DNA of 64,000 nt from Natronorubrum aibiense. Lineage in GTDB: Archaea > Halobacteriota > Halobacteria > Halobacteriales > Natrialbaceae. Positions 17,247-24,672 of this stretch are shown piece after piece. The DNA lies in assembly GCF_009392895.1 (NCBI RefSeq), contig NZ_CP045490.1, forward strand, positions 62,001 through 126,000. The letters run 5' to 3'. Within the stretch, counting starts at the first letter, position 1. Every line of letters begins with the position of its first letter. The translations under genes and the position numbers were made by a program. The notes beneath the pieces are model-generated. The model saw only the letters and a list, made by a program, of their open reading frames with translations, had not been told where the DNA came from and ran no database searches.

Positions 17247-18986
17247 TCAGTTCGGAGCCGTCTCTGCGACGAAGTTGTGCCGGCACTGCTCGGTGTAGAG
17301 CCCGAGATCGAACTCGAGGGACGCTCCTTGGACGTCGTTGTTGTCCATCGTCGCTTCGGGATCGGTCGACCGGATCGGGAACGACCAGCTGAAGCCGACA
17401 CAGTGGGTCATCTCCGGTTCGAAACAGTCGATGCCGTCCTCACGCGGCACGGCGTCGATGATCCGTCCGGGATCGCTCTCGAGGACGTCGAACACCTCGG
17501 CAAGGGTTCCGCAGGCGACGACTTTCTCCGGGAGAATCTCGATCGCGACCTGTGCGAACAGGCCGGGGATCGACGCCGGGTCGTCGATGTTGAAGAAAAA
17601 CGCCGGGTCGCCGCCGTAGGCGAACGGATCGCCGCTGAAGGTCGCGGCCGTCGCGCCGCTGACGTCGATCGGCAGTCCCGCCGGCCCGGCCATCACGCGC
17701 TGGGTAAACTCGGCACGGGAGTCACCGGCATCATCGCCGACGATGAAGATGCTCGTCGCGTAGTCGGGGTCGGTTCGGGCCGCGTTCGCGGCGGTCAACA
17801 GATCCTCGAAGCGATCGTTCGTCAGGCTCCCGCCGAAGTACGGCTCGCCGTCCGTGAACGTGATCGACTGCGGCTTGCGGCTGTCGTCGATGCGACCGTC
17901 GAACAGATCCATGAGTTCGCCGAACCCTTCCTCGAGGGCCGTTCCGGTGCCGTCGAACAGATCGTCGAGCTGGTCCCGAAGGTTCCGTAACGGCGCCTCG
18001 CCGCTCCCGTCGAGCGTCACCAAGTCGATGATGTCCGACGTGAATCCGTCGTCGTCGGGATCACCCCAGCCGCTGAGGTCCGCCGACGTGACGACGTTCG
18101 GGCCGGGATTGCTCGAGTCGCCGTCGCTGCTGTAGCCGTCGAAGAACACCGCGCCGATACGGAAGTCGTCGCTGTCGATGTTCGGGTCGGCGTCGATTTC
18201 GCCCTGCAGGAGGTCGACGAAGTCGATGACTCCTTGTTCGACGAGATCGATCTTCGCGGTCTGGCTGTAGGTCGTCTCGCCGTACTCGGCGTCGCCGACC
18301 GTGATCGAGTCGCCCGTGACGATCCCGTTGTACTGCGAGTACAGCATCGAGCCCGAGAAGTCGATCATCAACACGAGATCGGATGGCTCGAGGTCGTCGT
18401 AGACGTTGTCACAGTCCTCGTCGCGCCAGATCTTCGCGCGGAGGTAGTCGGCGAGCTGGCCGTCGCCAGCGCCGGGAGTCTCGCCGGTAACCTCGCCGTT
18501 CATCCAGACGTAGCCGGGGTTGTCACAGAGCGTGAACCCGAACGTGACCTCGCCTTCGTCACCGGGTTTGAGATCGGCGAGCGAAATCGCCGGCCGCGGT
18601 GCATCTCCCAGCCCCTCGAAGTCGCCACACGAGAGCGGGATGTTGCGCCCGTCCGCAGGGTCGTCGCTCGGATCGTCGACGTAGGTCAGGCCGCCGAGCG
18701 ACTGAATCCCGTCGTCGTCGTGATCCGGGTACGCGTTGATCCAGGGGCGACCGGCCGTGCCGTAGTCTCCCGGACGAACCGACTGGTCCGCCCCGTAGTA
18801 GAGCTGTTGCCAGCTGCCGTGCATGGTGAGCTGGCCGGCGGTGAGCGTGTTTCCGTCGAACGATTCCCGGTCGCTGAAGTAGGCGGTCGTCCCGAGTCCC
18901 GCGCCGACCGACGCGACCCCGATCGCGCCGAGTCCGCCGAGGATCTTTCGTCGGGAAAGACCGACCGTCTCGTCGTTGGTAGTCAT
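17247..18986 (-). CDS. Tat/SipW-type surface protein with nested von Willebrand A domain
   Basis: The 579-residue protein has twin arginines at 12-13 and TTAYFSDRESFDGN at 33-46. The TasA-like scaffold shows DLKPGDEGEVTFG (138-150), NPGYVWMNG (156-164) and KIWRDEDCDNVYD (185-197). A vWA domain then interrupts it at about 203-487, with MIDAS residues Asp209, Ser211 and Ser213 in LMIDFSGSM. The scaffold resumes at VVACGTLAEVFDVLES (489-504) and closes with NDVQGASLEFDLGLYTEQCRHN (550-571). vWA domains bind protein ligands through a metal ion, so this may be an adhesin-like surface component. The leader shares the two-hairpin element with the previous paralogue. Confidence 0.9.
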   Translation of the reverse strand: MTTNDETVGLSRRKILGGLGAIGVASVGAGLGTTAYFSDRESFDGNTLTAGQLTMHGSWQQLYYGADQSVRPGDYGTAGRPWINAYPDHDDDGIQSLGGLTYVDDPSDDPADGRNIPLSCGDFEGLGDAPRPAISLADLKPGDEGEVTFGFTLCDNPGYVWMNGEVTGETPGAGDGQLADYLRAKIWRDEDCDNVYDDLEPSDLVLMIDFSGSMLYSQYNGIVTGDSITVGDAEYGETTYSQTAKIDLVEQGVIDFVDLLQGEIDADPNIDSDDFRIGAVFFDGYSSDGDSSNPGPNVVTSADLSGWGDPDDDGFTSDIIDLVTLDGSGEAPLRNLRDQLDDLFDGTGTALEEGFGELMDLFDGRIDDSRKPQSITFTDGEPYFGGSLTNDRFEDLLTAANAARTDPDYATSIFIVGDDAGDSRAEFTQRVMAGPAGLPIDVSGATAATFSGDPFAYGGDPAFFFNIDDPASIPGLFAQVAIEILPEKVVACGTLAEVFDVLESDPGRIIDAVPREDGIDCFEPEMTHCVGFSWSFPIRSTDPEATMDNNDVQGASLEFDLGLYTEQCRHNFVAETAPN

Positions 18987-18998
18987 AGTATGTCCCCG

Positions 18999-19030
18999 AT
19001 GGGGAAGCCCACTTGCGGAGTCGAACCGCC
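18999..19030 (-). promoter_or_regulatory. Two-hairpin, tRNA T-arm-like mRNA leader (copy 2)
   Basis: On the minus strand hairpin A is GCGG-TTCGACT-CCGC (19029-19015), followed after two bases by hairpin B, GTGGG-CTTC-CCCAT (19012-18999). Hairpin B ends 12 nt before ATG 18986, directly before GGGGA. Loop sequences differ from copy 1 while stems and distances are kept. A GTGGG on the plus strand at 19093-19097 could also form a roughly 90-nt enclosing stem. No complete tRNA can be folded. Confidence 0.6.
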
Positions 19031-19123
19031 CCTGTAAACCGCGATCACGGTCGTACCGGCCGGTCCGCGAGCGTCCGATCGCCCGCTACCGGGTGGGTGG
19101 TCAGTCGAACGTTGGATGGCTAC

Positions 19124-19882
19124 TCAGGGTGCGAGTCCCATCGCGTTGTCCAGGACGCTTGCTGCGTCGTTGTGGCGCGCCTGTTCGGCGTAGAACGTCA
19201 TGCTCGAGGTCAGCGTCGCCCCCTGAATCTCGTTGCCAACGGCCGTCGGAATCGTGACCTCCAGACAGACGGTCACCATCTCGCCGGGTTGGAAGGTGAC
19301 AGGTCCCTCCTCGTCGGAGACGATGATGCCACTCTCGAGGCTCGCGAGAAGGGCGGCCAGCGAGTCGTAGGCCTGCTCGTGTTCGACACCGTCGACGGTG
19401 GTCGTGAGCGTCGCCGTCGCCGATTCGCCGATCGTCGAGAGATCGTCCTCATCGTCGATATCCCAGAGGTCGGCCAGATCGACGGTTCCGGCCTCGACAC
19501 CGTTTTGTTCAGCTGCATCGCCGACGACGACCACGTAGCCGGGGTTGTCGTTGACAGTGATATCCCAGCAGAATTCGTACTCGTCACCGGGTTTTGCGTC
19601 CTCGATATCGATTTCCGACTGCACCCAGATGCCGTCTTCTTCAGAGCCACTTTCGTAAGCCGCCTCATCGGGGCCCATTCCGTCTTGGTCGACGTAGCGG
19701 ATCGACTGCTCGACCTCGAGGCTGAACTCGCCTGCCGTGATCGTGTTCCCCTCGAACGTCTCGCTGTCGCTGAAGTACGCTGTCGTTCCCAGTCCCGCCC
19801 CCGCGGAGGCGATGCCGATCGCGCCGAGTCCACCGAGCACGCGTCGGCGGGACAGTCCAATGTTGCTGTTGTCGTCGGTCAT
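19124..19882 (-). CDS. Tat/SipW-type TasA-like surface protein, minimal scaffold
   Basis: This 252-residue protein is the shortest member with the complete signal. Twin arginines lie at 12-13, TTAYFSDSETFEGN at 33-46, IEDAKPGDEYEFCWDI at 93-108, NPGYVVVVG at 113-121 and TAVGNEIQGATLTSS at 213-227, ending YAEQARHND (231-239) with Ala in place of the usual Cys. It has no passenger domain, so it approximates the bare scaffold of the family. The start is preceded by AGGAG. A leader hairpin CGGGC-TCGAG-GCCCG lies at 19907-19921. It is probably the first gene of a run with the 579- and 448-residue paralogues. Confidence 0.88.
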   Translation of the reverse strand: MTDDNSNIGLSRRRVLGGLGAIGIASAGAGLGTTAYFSDSETFEGNTITAGEFSLEVEQSIRYVDQDGMGPDEAAYESGSEEDGIWVQSEIDIEDAKPGDEYEFCWDITVNDNPGYVVVVGDAAEQNGVEAGTVDLADLWDIDDEDDLSTIGESATATLTTTVDGVEHEQAYDSLAALLASLESGIIVSDEEGPVTFQPGEMVTVCLEVTIPTAVGNEIQGATLTSSMTFYAEQARHNDAASVLDNAMGLAP

Positions 19883-20220
19883 GTGTTTACTCCTGAGCGA
19901 CCGACGCGGGCTCGAGGCCCGTTGTGGTCGTTCAGTTAACTCTCCAGGAGCGAGCGTCGGACGTAGTTACGAGCAGATACGTCACGATCGAACGACACGA
20001 TCGAACTCGATCGATCGGCACGAACCTCCCGTTCGAAGGCTGTAGGGTCGCCGAACCGCTATTTATCGCTCTCGAATACCCGCTGGATCGACTGGATTAC
20101 CGGCTCGATCCCAGACGGTCGGGACGACATACCGCCCCCAGTGTCGGTCGCTGGCCGACCGTACGCGGTGATAGGCCGACACGACCGGTGGCGGTATGTG
20201 ACACATGCTGACGTATCATC
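19883..20220. other. Divergent intergenic region with a promoter element shared with the 518-residue vWA gene
   Basis: Between the surface protein gene (minus) and the winged-helix gene (plus) lies CGTAGTTACGAGCAG (19962-19976) followed by A and TACGTC. The same block occurs at 22594-22615, and each copy is about 78-80 bp before its minus-strand gene. Its first ten bases form the dyad CGTA-GT-TACG. A hairpin lies at 19907-19921. No gene is supported here. Confidence 0.5.
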
Positions 20221-20772
20221 ATGTATTACTGTTCAGCGATCACGATGTTTCGAACGACCGTCCTCTCTGAGGGAGATATCTACGAGGTGCTCTCGAACAG
20301 TCGCCGCCGCGAAGCGCTCCGGCACCTGACCGACGTCCGTGGCTGTACGGTGACGATCGGGGAGCTCGCGGCGACAATTGCAGCGACCGAGGCCGGTCAG
20401 TCGCCAGCCCCAAGGCCAGCCCGCGAGAGCGTTCGTAGCTCGCTCCACCAGACGCACCTCCCGAAACTCGACGAACTCGGCATCGTCAGCTACGATCGAA
20501 CGACCGGCACCGTCTCACTGTGTGATCCCGCGCGGGACGTGGATCGATACATGGAGATCCTCGCTCCCTACGGGCTCACTTGGAGCGAGCTGTATCGAAC
20601 CTTCGGCATCGGCTCGTTGTTGGTCGTTCTCGCGGCGCTGCTCGAGGTACCCCTCGTTGGCGCGGTCGATCCGCTGTTGTGGGCCAGTGGCTCGCTCGCA
20701 GCGTTTGCGGTGGCGATCGCCGCTCAGTTCTGGTCGAATCGCTGGGCCGTGCTTCGAACGTTGTGGAGCTGA
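20221..20772 (+). CDS. Membrane-anchored winged-helix protein (DUF7344 type)
   Basis: The 183-residue product has an N-terminal winged helix: IYEVLSNSRRREALRHLTDV, then VTIGELAATIA and HQTHLPKLDELGIVSYDRTTGTVSL at about residues 22-102. Two hydrophobic helices (about 125-148 and 150-170) would anchor it in the membrane with the HTH inside. ATG 20245 (MFRTTVLSE) is an alternative start that matches family length better. It is divergent from one TasA-like gene and convergent with the 518-residue vWA gene, so it probably regulates this surface cluster. The second such protein at 24673 is a paralogue. Confidence 0.8.
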   Translation: MYYCSAITMFRTTVLSEGDIYEVLSNSRRREALRHLTDVRGCTVTIGELAATIAATEAGQSPAPRPARESVRSSLHQTHLPKLDELGIVSYDRTTGTVSLCDPARDVDRYMEILAPYGLTWSELYRTFGIGSLLVVLAALLEVPLVGAVDPLLWASGSLAAFAVAIAAQFWSNRWAVLRTLWS

Positions 20773-20959
20773 GCCGGAGTGTACCGACCGGTCGTCGACA
20801 CTCGTTTTCCGTCGCGTTGTAATCGTCAGTGTCAGCAGTCACACCAGCCGGCGACCGTGAGCCGAGACTGTGTGTCGGTCGTATCGCTCGAGTCAGCCGA
20901 CGTCGAAAAATCAGTTTCTCATCACTATCGCGACAGCGATACCGGTCGCCAGCCCGCGA

Positions 20960-22516
20960 TCACGCGGATGCGAACGGGTTCTGCTCGCCGTCGTTGTGTC
21001 GGCACTGTTCGGCTGCGAAGCCGATTGCAAACTCGACGGAGTCGGTCTGGACCTCGTTGCCGACGTCGGTGGGCAACTCCCATTCGAAGCCAAAACAGCG
21101 CGTGACGGCAGTGCTGTAGCACGCCCGCTCTCCCTCTTGGAGGTTCGCGTCGAGCGGGATGCCCTCCTCGAGCGCTTCCATCACTTCCCGGAGCGTGCCC
21201 TCGGCGATGACCGCTTCGCCGCTGAGGACGACCGAGGCGATCTGTGCGTAGATGTCGTCGAGTTCGGCACCTGTGGGCGTGTCGTAGTACAGTGTCGTGC
21301 CGTTGCTCTCGCTGGCCATCGCGATGAGTGTGTTCTGTGCGGTGCTTCCGTTGGGGACGCCCAGCCCGATCGTAAACACCGTAATGGCGTCGTCTTTGGC
21401 GTCCTGGGCAGCGTCGATCGCGTTCTGGACGTGATCGCTTCCGGACCGAGCCGACCGGTTCGGCTGGCCGTCGCCGAGTAGGATGATGACCTGATCGGCC
21501 CCGCGATCGTTGGCCTGCAGTTCGTCGGCCGCGAGGTCGACGCCGACGTCCATCATCGTCGACCCGCCCGCGGTGATCCCCGCAGAGCCCGGTTGAAGTT
21601 GTGATTCGACCAGCGAGTGGTCGCCCGTCAGCGGTTGGACCAGCGACCCGCTCGAGTCGAACGTCACGAGGCCGATGCGGTCGTTCGAGCCGAGGTTGTC
21701 GACGAACGTCAGCGCAGCCGCCTTCGCGTTCTCCATTCGACTGCCGCTCCCGCTGCCCATCGAGCCCGAAGTGTCGATCGAGAGCATCACGTCGACACCC
21801 TCGCCCTCCTCGCCACCACCCTCCGATTGATGGATGTTATCACAGTTGTCGTCGTACCAGATCTTCGCCTTGATCGCGTCGGCGAGTTGGCCGTCCCCAT
21901 CCGGGTCGTCGGTGGGAAGGCCCATCTCCTCGAGCGCGCCGATCTCCGGGCCGGTGTAGCCGTTCTGGGCGTTCACGGTGAGCGTGCCGCCCATCCACAT
22001 GTAGCCGGGGTTGTCGTAGAGGTGCGTGCTAAACGTCACTTCGCCGTAGTCGCCGGGTTTGACGTCGCCGATGCGGATCAGCGCCGCCTCGAGGTCGCCA
22101 GCGTCGACCAGTTCTTCGCGTCGGAAACCCTCACCCTCTTCGGATTCGGGGTCGAAGATGCCGTTCGCGCCGCGGACCCAGTCGTCCGCATCGGGGTAGG
22201 CGTCGCGCCCGGGCACCTGATCGAGCAGGTAGATCCCAGTGTCCTCGTCCGTTGGGTTCATCTCCTCGTCCGCGAACGTGGCGTCGGGGTAGTGCTGCTG
22301 GAGTTCCTCGAGGCGGCCGTGACCGCCGCGGTAGGTCATCCGGTAGTCCATCTTGAGGTCGAACTCACCCGCTGTGAGCGTGTTCCCCACGAACGTCTCG
22401 CGGTCGCTGAAGTACGCCGTCGTTCCCAGTCCTGCACCCGCACTCGCGAGACCGATCGCACCGAGCCCGCCGAGAATGCGTCGGCGGGACAGTTCTATAC
22501 TGTTCTCATCTGTCAT
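20960..22516 (-). CDS. Tat/SipW-type surface protein with nested von Willebrand A domain (second copy)
   Basis: The 518-residue protein has twin arginines at 11-12 and TTAYFSDRETFVGN at 32-45. The scaffold blocks are GDVKPGDYGEVTFS (150-163), NPGYMWMGG (169-177) and KIWYDDNCDNIHQ (218-230). A vWA domain fills 241-432 with a complete MIDAS: Asp248, Ser250, Ser252 in SIDTSGSM, Thr320 in GGST and Asp349 in LLGDGQPN. The scaffold resumes at VIAEGTLREVMEALEEG (436-452) and ends FEWELPTDVGNEVQTD (477-492), AAEQCRHND (501-509). It has an AGGAG ribosome-binding site and the promoter block shared with the 252-residue paralogue. It stands as its own transcription unit. Confidence 0.9.
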   Translation of the reverse strand: MTDENSIELSRRRILGGLGAIGLASAGAGLGTTAYFSDRETFVGNTLTAGEFDLKMDYRMTYRGGHGRLEELQQHYPDATFADEEMNPTDEDTGIYLLDQVPGRDAYPDADDWVRGANGIFDPESEEGEGFRREELVDAGDLEAALIRIGDVKPGDYGEVTFSTHLYDNPGYMWMGGTLTVNAQNGYTGPEIGALEEMGLPTDDPDGDGQLADAIKAKIWYDDNCDNIHQSEGGGEEGEGVDVMLSIDTSGSMGSGSGSRMENAKAAALTFVDNLGSNDRIGLVTFDSSGSLVQPLTGDHSLVESQLQPGSAGITAGGSTMMDVGVDLAADELQANDRGADQVIILLGDGQPNRSARSGSDHVQNAIDAAQDAKDDAITVFTIGLGVPNGSTAQNTLIAMASESNGTTLYYDTPTGAELDDIYAQIASVVLSGEAVIAEGTLREVMEALEEGIPLDANLQEGERACYSTAVTRCFGFEWELPTDVGNEVQTDSVEFAIGFAAEQCRHNDGEQNPFASA

Positions 22517-22934
22517 GGTGTCTCCTGATCGAGCGGGCTGTGTCTGATGTTCGAATCACTCGCTCGGTCAGTGGGAGACACGGCGGTTTGGGGCGTAGTT
22601 ACGAGCAGGTACGTCGCCGACGAACGTGCGGTTTGGAGCCGGTACGCTCCACCTGCCGCTGGCACCGATGACAGTCGGCCGTCGATACCGTCGGCTGGGC
22701 GATCGAACTGGTTTCCACACCAACCACATCGTCATCACACGATCGGGTGTGGACTGCCTTTCAGACGGTCTCGAGTTCCCGGGGCACCGCAGAACGGTCA
22801 GGGCTGACCGGCACCGACGGACAGTCGTCCGTCTCAGTGACACCTATCGCTCCTCGAGGTCCGGTACTGACTACGAAATGTCGCTGTCTCGGCGGCACTC
22901 GAGCGATCAAAAAGCGGCTGCTGTTCGACCGTGG
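22517..22934. other. Intergenic region holding the promoter of the 518-residue vWA gene
   Basis: CGTAGTTACGAGCAG at 22594-22608, then G and TACGTC, matches the block at 19962. A longer dyad (CGAGCG 22530-22535 with CGCTCG 22561-22566) encloses TGAT-GTTCGA-ATCA, giving the leader a hairpin just upstream of the ribosome-binding site. The remaining sequence shows no gene. Confidence 0.45.
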
Positions 22935-23381
22935 TTAGGCCGTCGACGCGTATCGGCGAGCGTAGCCCCCAACGAGCGGAACCGTGTACTCCTCGCCGGT
23001 GTACGCCTTGTACATGAGGCCGAGCCATGCGAGCACCGCGACCGGAACGAGAAGCAGGCCTATGGCACCGAGTGCGAGCCCGGCAAGCCAGCCGACGACC
23101 GGAACCAACGCGAGTATGGTCGCAGCGACCGATAATCCGACCGAGAGGACGAACAGCCCGCCGAAGACGATGGTGCTCTGGGCCGCATGCAACCGGACGA
23201 ACTCGTCTTCCGGCTCGAGGACGTACAGCAAGATTCCGGTCACCGGTCCGAGGACGTAACTCACTGCCGCTGCGACGTTCGACTCGAGGCCGGTTCCGGG
23301 TTCGTGACTGGTCTCTGCGCTGGGTTCGGCGTCGGTCTCTGGTTCGGGCTCGTCGACCGTGTGGTGGTTTTCGTGAGACAT
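22935..23381 (-). CDS. DUF4870-family membrane protein
   Basis: The 148-residue protein begins with an acidic, Pro/Glu-rich cytoplasmic stretch (1-30). It continues with GLESNVAAAVSYVLGPVTG, ILLYVLEPEDEFVRLHAAQS and three to four membrane helices, ending YKAYTGEEYTVPLVGGYA. The FVRxHAxQS pattern after the second helix is the hallmark of DUF4870 (Tic20-like) proteins, which are common and of unknown biochemical role. It is a single gene whose promoter region carries the dyad GTATG-N5-CATAC (minus strand, about 23420-23434). Confidence 0.85.
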   Translation of the reverse strand: MSHENHHTVDEPEPETDAEPSAETSHEPGTGLESNVAAAVSYVLGPVTGILLYVLEPEDEFVRLHAAQSTIVFGGLFVLSVGLSVAATILALVPVVGWLAGLALGAIGLLLVPVAVLAWLGLMYKAYTGEEYTVPLVGGYARRYASTA

Positions 23382-23492
23382 GCTGTTCTCACTATCTGGA
23401 ACTGTTCAGTCGAGATAAGTATGACTGCCATACCGACCGAATCGACCGTCAAAACAGGACTCGATACTGATGTCGAACCCATCCAAATTCTA

Positions 23493-24344
23493 TCATATAC
23501 TCCCCGCGAACGTGTCCGGGTCGACGTCCATCTCGAACAGCCGCGCGTTACACTCGGTACACGTCGCCGCGACGACGTCGCGGGTCCGACAACAGGATTC
23601 GACCACGTCCTGTGAAAGTGCCACCGAGCCGTCGCAGGTGGGACAGCGCTCGAGGAACAGCCGCAACACACCGAGAAGGTCCGTTTTGAACGAGAGCGGC
23701 CGTCGCTCCCAGTCGGGGTCGCGCTCTGAAAACGCCCTCGCGGCGGCTGCGTCGGCGACACATGCGGCCCGCGATGGCCAGTTCGCGAGGTGGACACCGT
23801 CTGCCTGCACGACGAACGCGTGCGGTTTCGTTTCGAACTCGAGTCGGTCCGGTTCGATGTCGGCGATCCAGCCGAGGCTCCGCTTGATCGCGGCGTCGTC
23901 GGTCCGGTGGATGGCGATCGAACGCTCCCATTCGTCGACGAACGCCGACTCAAGTGCCACGTCGTCGGCGTTCGGATCGTCGACGACGACACCGATCTCG
24001 AGCAAGATCGCCTGTGGGTCGTCGTCGATCCAACCGACGCGCGACGGTTCCGTATCGAACAGCGCCATGATCCAGGACGGGAAGTACTGTTTCGTCAGCA
24101 TCGGCGTTCCCGGGACTATGTAGCCACGAAAGTAGATGATTGCGACGGCACCGACGAGCGTCGCGATGCCCGTCCCGAACGCGAAGGGCGCACCGATAGC
24201 CGTCGCGACGAGTACGATGACGGCCGCGGTGGCGGCTGCAATCACGAGATTGAGCAGCGTGCAGGGTATGCATCGATGTTCACCGGTGTACGCCGGATTC
24301 TTCATCGCCGAGAGTGACGCCAAGACGCGCTGGGTGGGGGTCAT
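23493..24344 (-). CDS. Haloarchaeal membrane protein with C-terminal zinc-ribbon-like cysteines
   Basis: The 283-residue protein has GEHRCIPCTLLN near its N-terminus, two transmembrane helices (about 32-55 and 58-75) and a soluble acidic domain. The C-terminal region reads RCPTCDGSVALSQDVVESCC and then ATCTECNARLFEMDVD. The CxxC pairs suggest a zinc ribbon that includes the extra CC in between. The N-terminal Cys pair next to the first helix is also notable. No catalytic motif was recognised and neighbours give no hint. The function is unknown. Confidence 0.75.
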   Translation of the reverse strand: MTPTQRVLASLSAMKNPAYTGEHRCIPCTLLNLVIAAATAAVIVLVATAIGAPFAFGTGIATLVGAVAIIYFRGYIVPGTPMLTKQYFPSWIMALFDTEPSRVGWIDDDPQAILLEIGVVVDDPNADDVALESAFVDEWERSIAIHRTDDAAIKRSLGWIADIEPDRLEFETKPHAFVVQADGVHLANWPSRAACVADAAAARAFSERDPDWERRPLSFKTDLLGVLRLFLERCPTCDGSVALSQDVVESCCRTRDVVAATCTECNARLFEMDVDPDTFAGSI

Positions 24345-24672
24345 ACCGACAGATGAACTGCAATCGTCGTAGTTGTAGCCACCCTACCGAAAACGGGTTA
24401 GTTGGGTTTCTTCGCCGGTTCGCACATCCGTGCTTTCGATCCGATCGTAGCTACCTCCATGTGTGACAGCTTTCGACACGTGGAGTCGAATGCGGGCCGA
24501 GTCTGTATCCATCCCCCATTGCTGACCAGTCCATTATTATTTGTTGTCATTCCAGCCCAGTCTAATTCATATCTTGATTACAATCGCGCAAGATAGTTAC
24601 TATTCTACTGGTAATACCGAAAATAATATAAAAATAATAACATATATGTGCTTGTGGATGTTACACTAACCC
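24345..24672. other. AT-rich intergenic region with promoter for the winged-helix gene
   Basis: From about 24535 the composition falls sharply to A/T-rich, with AATATAAAAATAATAA near 24625-24640 as a strong TATA candidate 30-45 nt before the ATG at 24673. No gene is seen. The abrupt composition change is unusual for this window and may mark acquired DNA or an extended promoter. Confidence 0.5.

Noticed and set aside
17115-19030. The duplicated GCGGAGTCGAACCGCC (17115-17130 and 19015-19030) as att direct repeats of an integrated element
   Set aside because: Each copy sits at the same distance before a paralogous gene and the segment between holds only one such gene. No integrase is present, so gene duplication with its leader explains it better.
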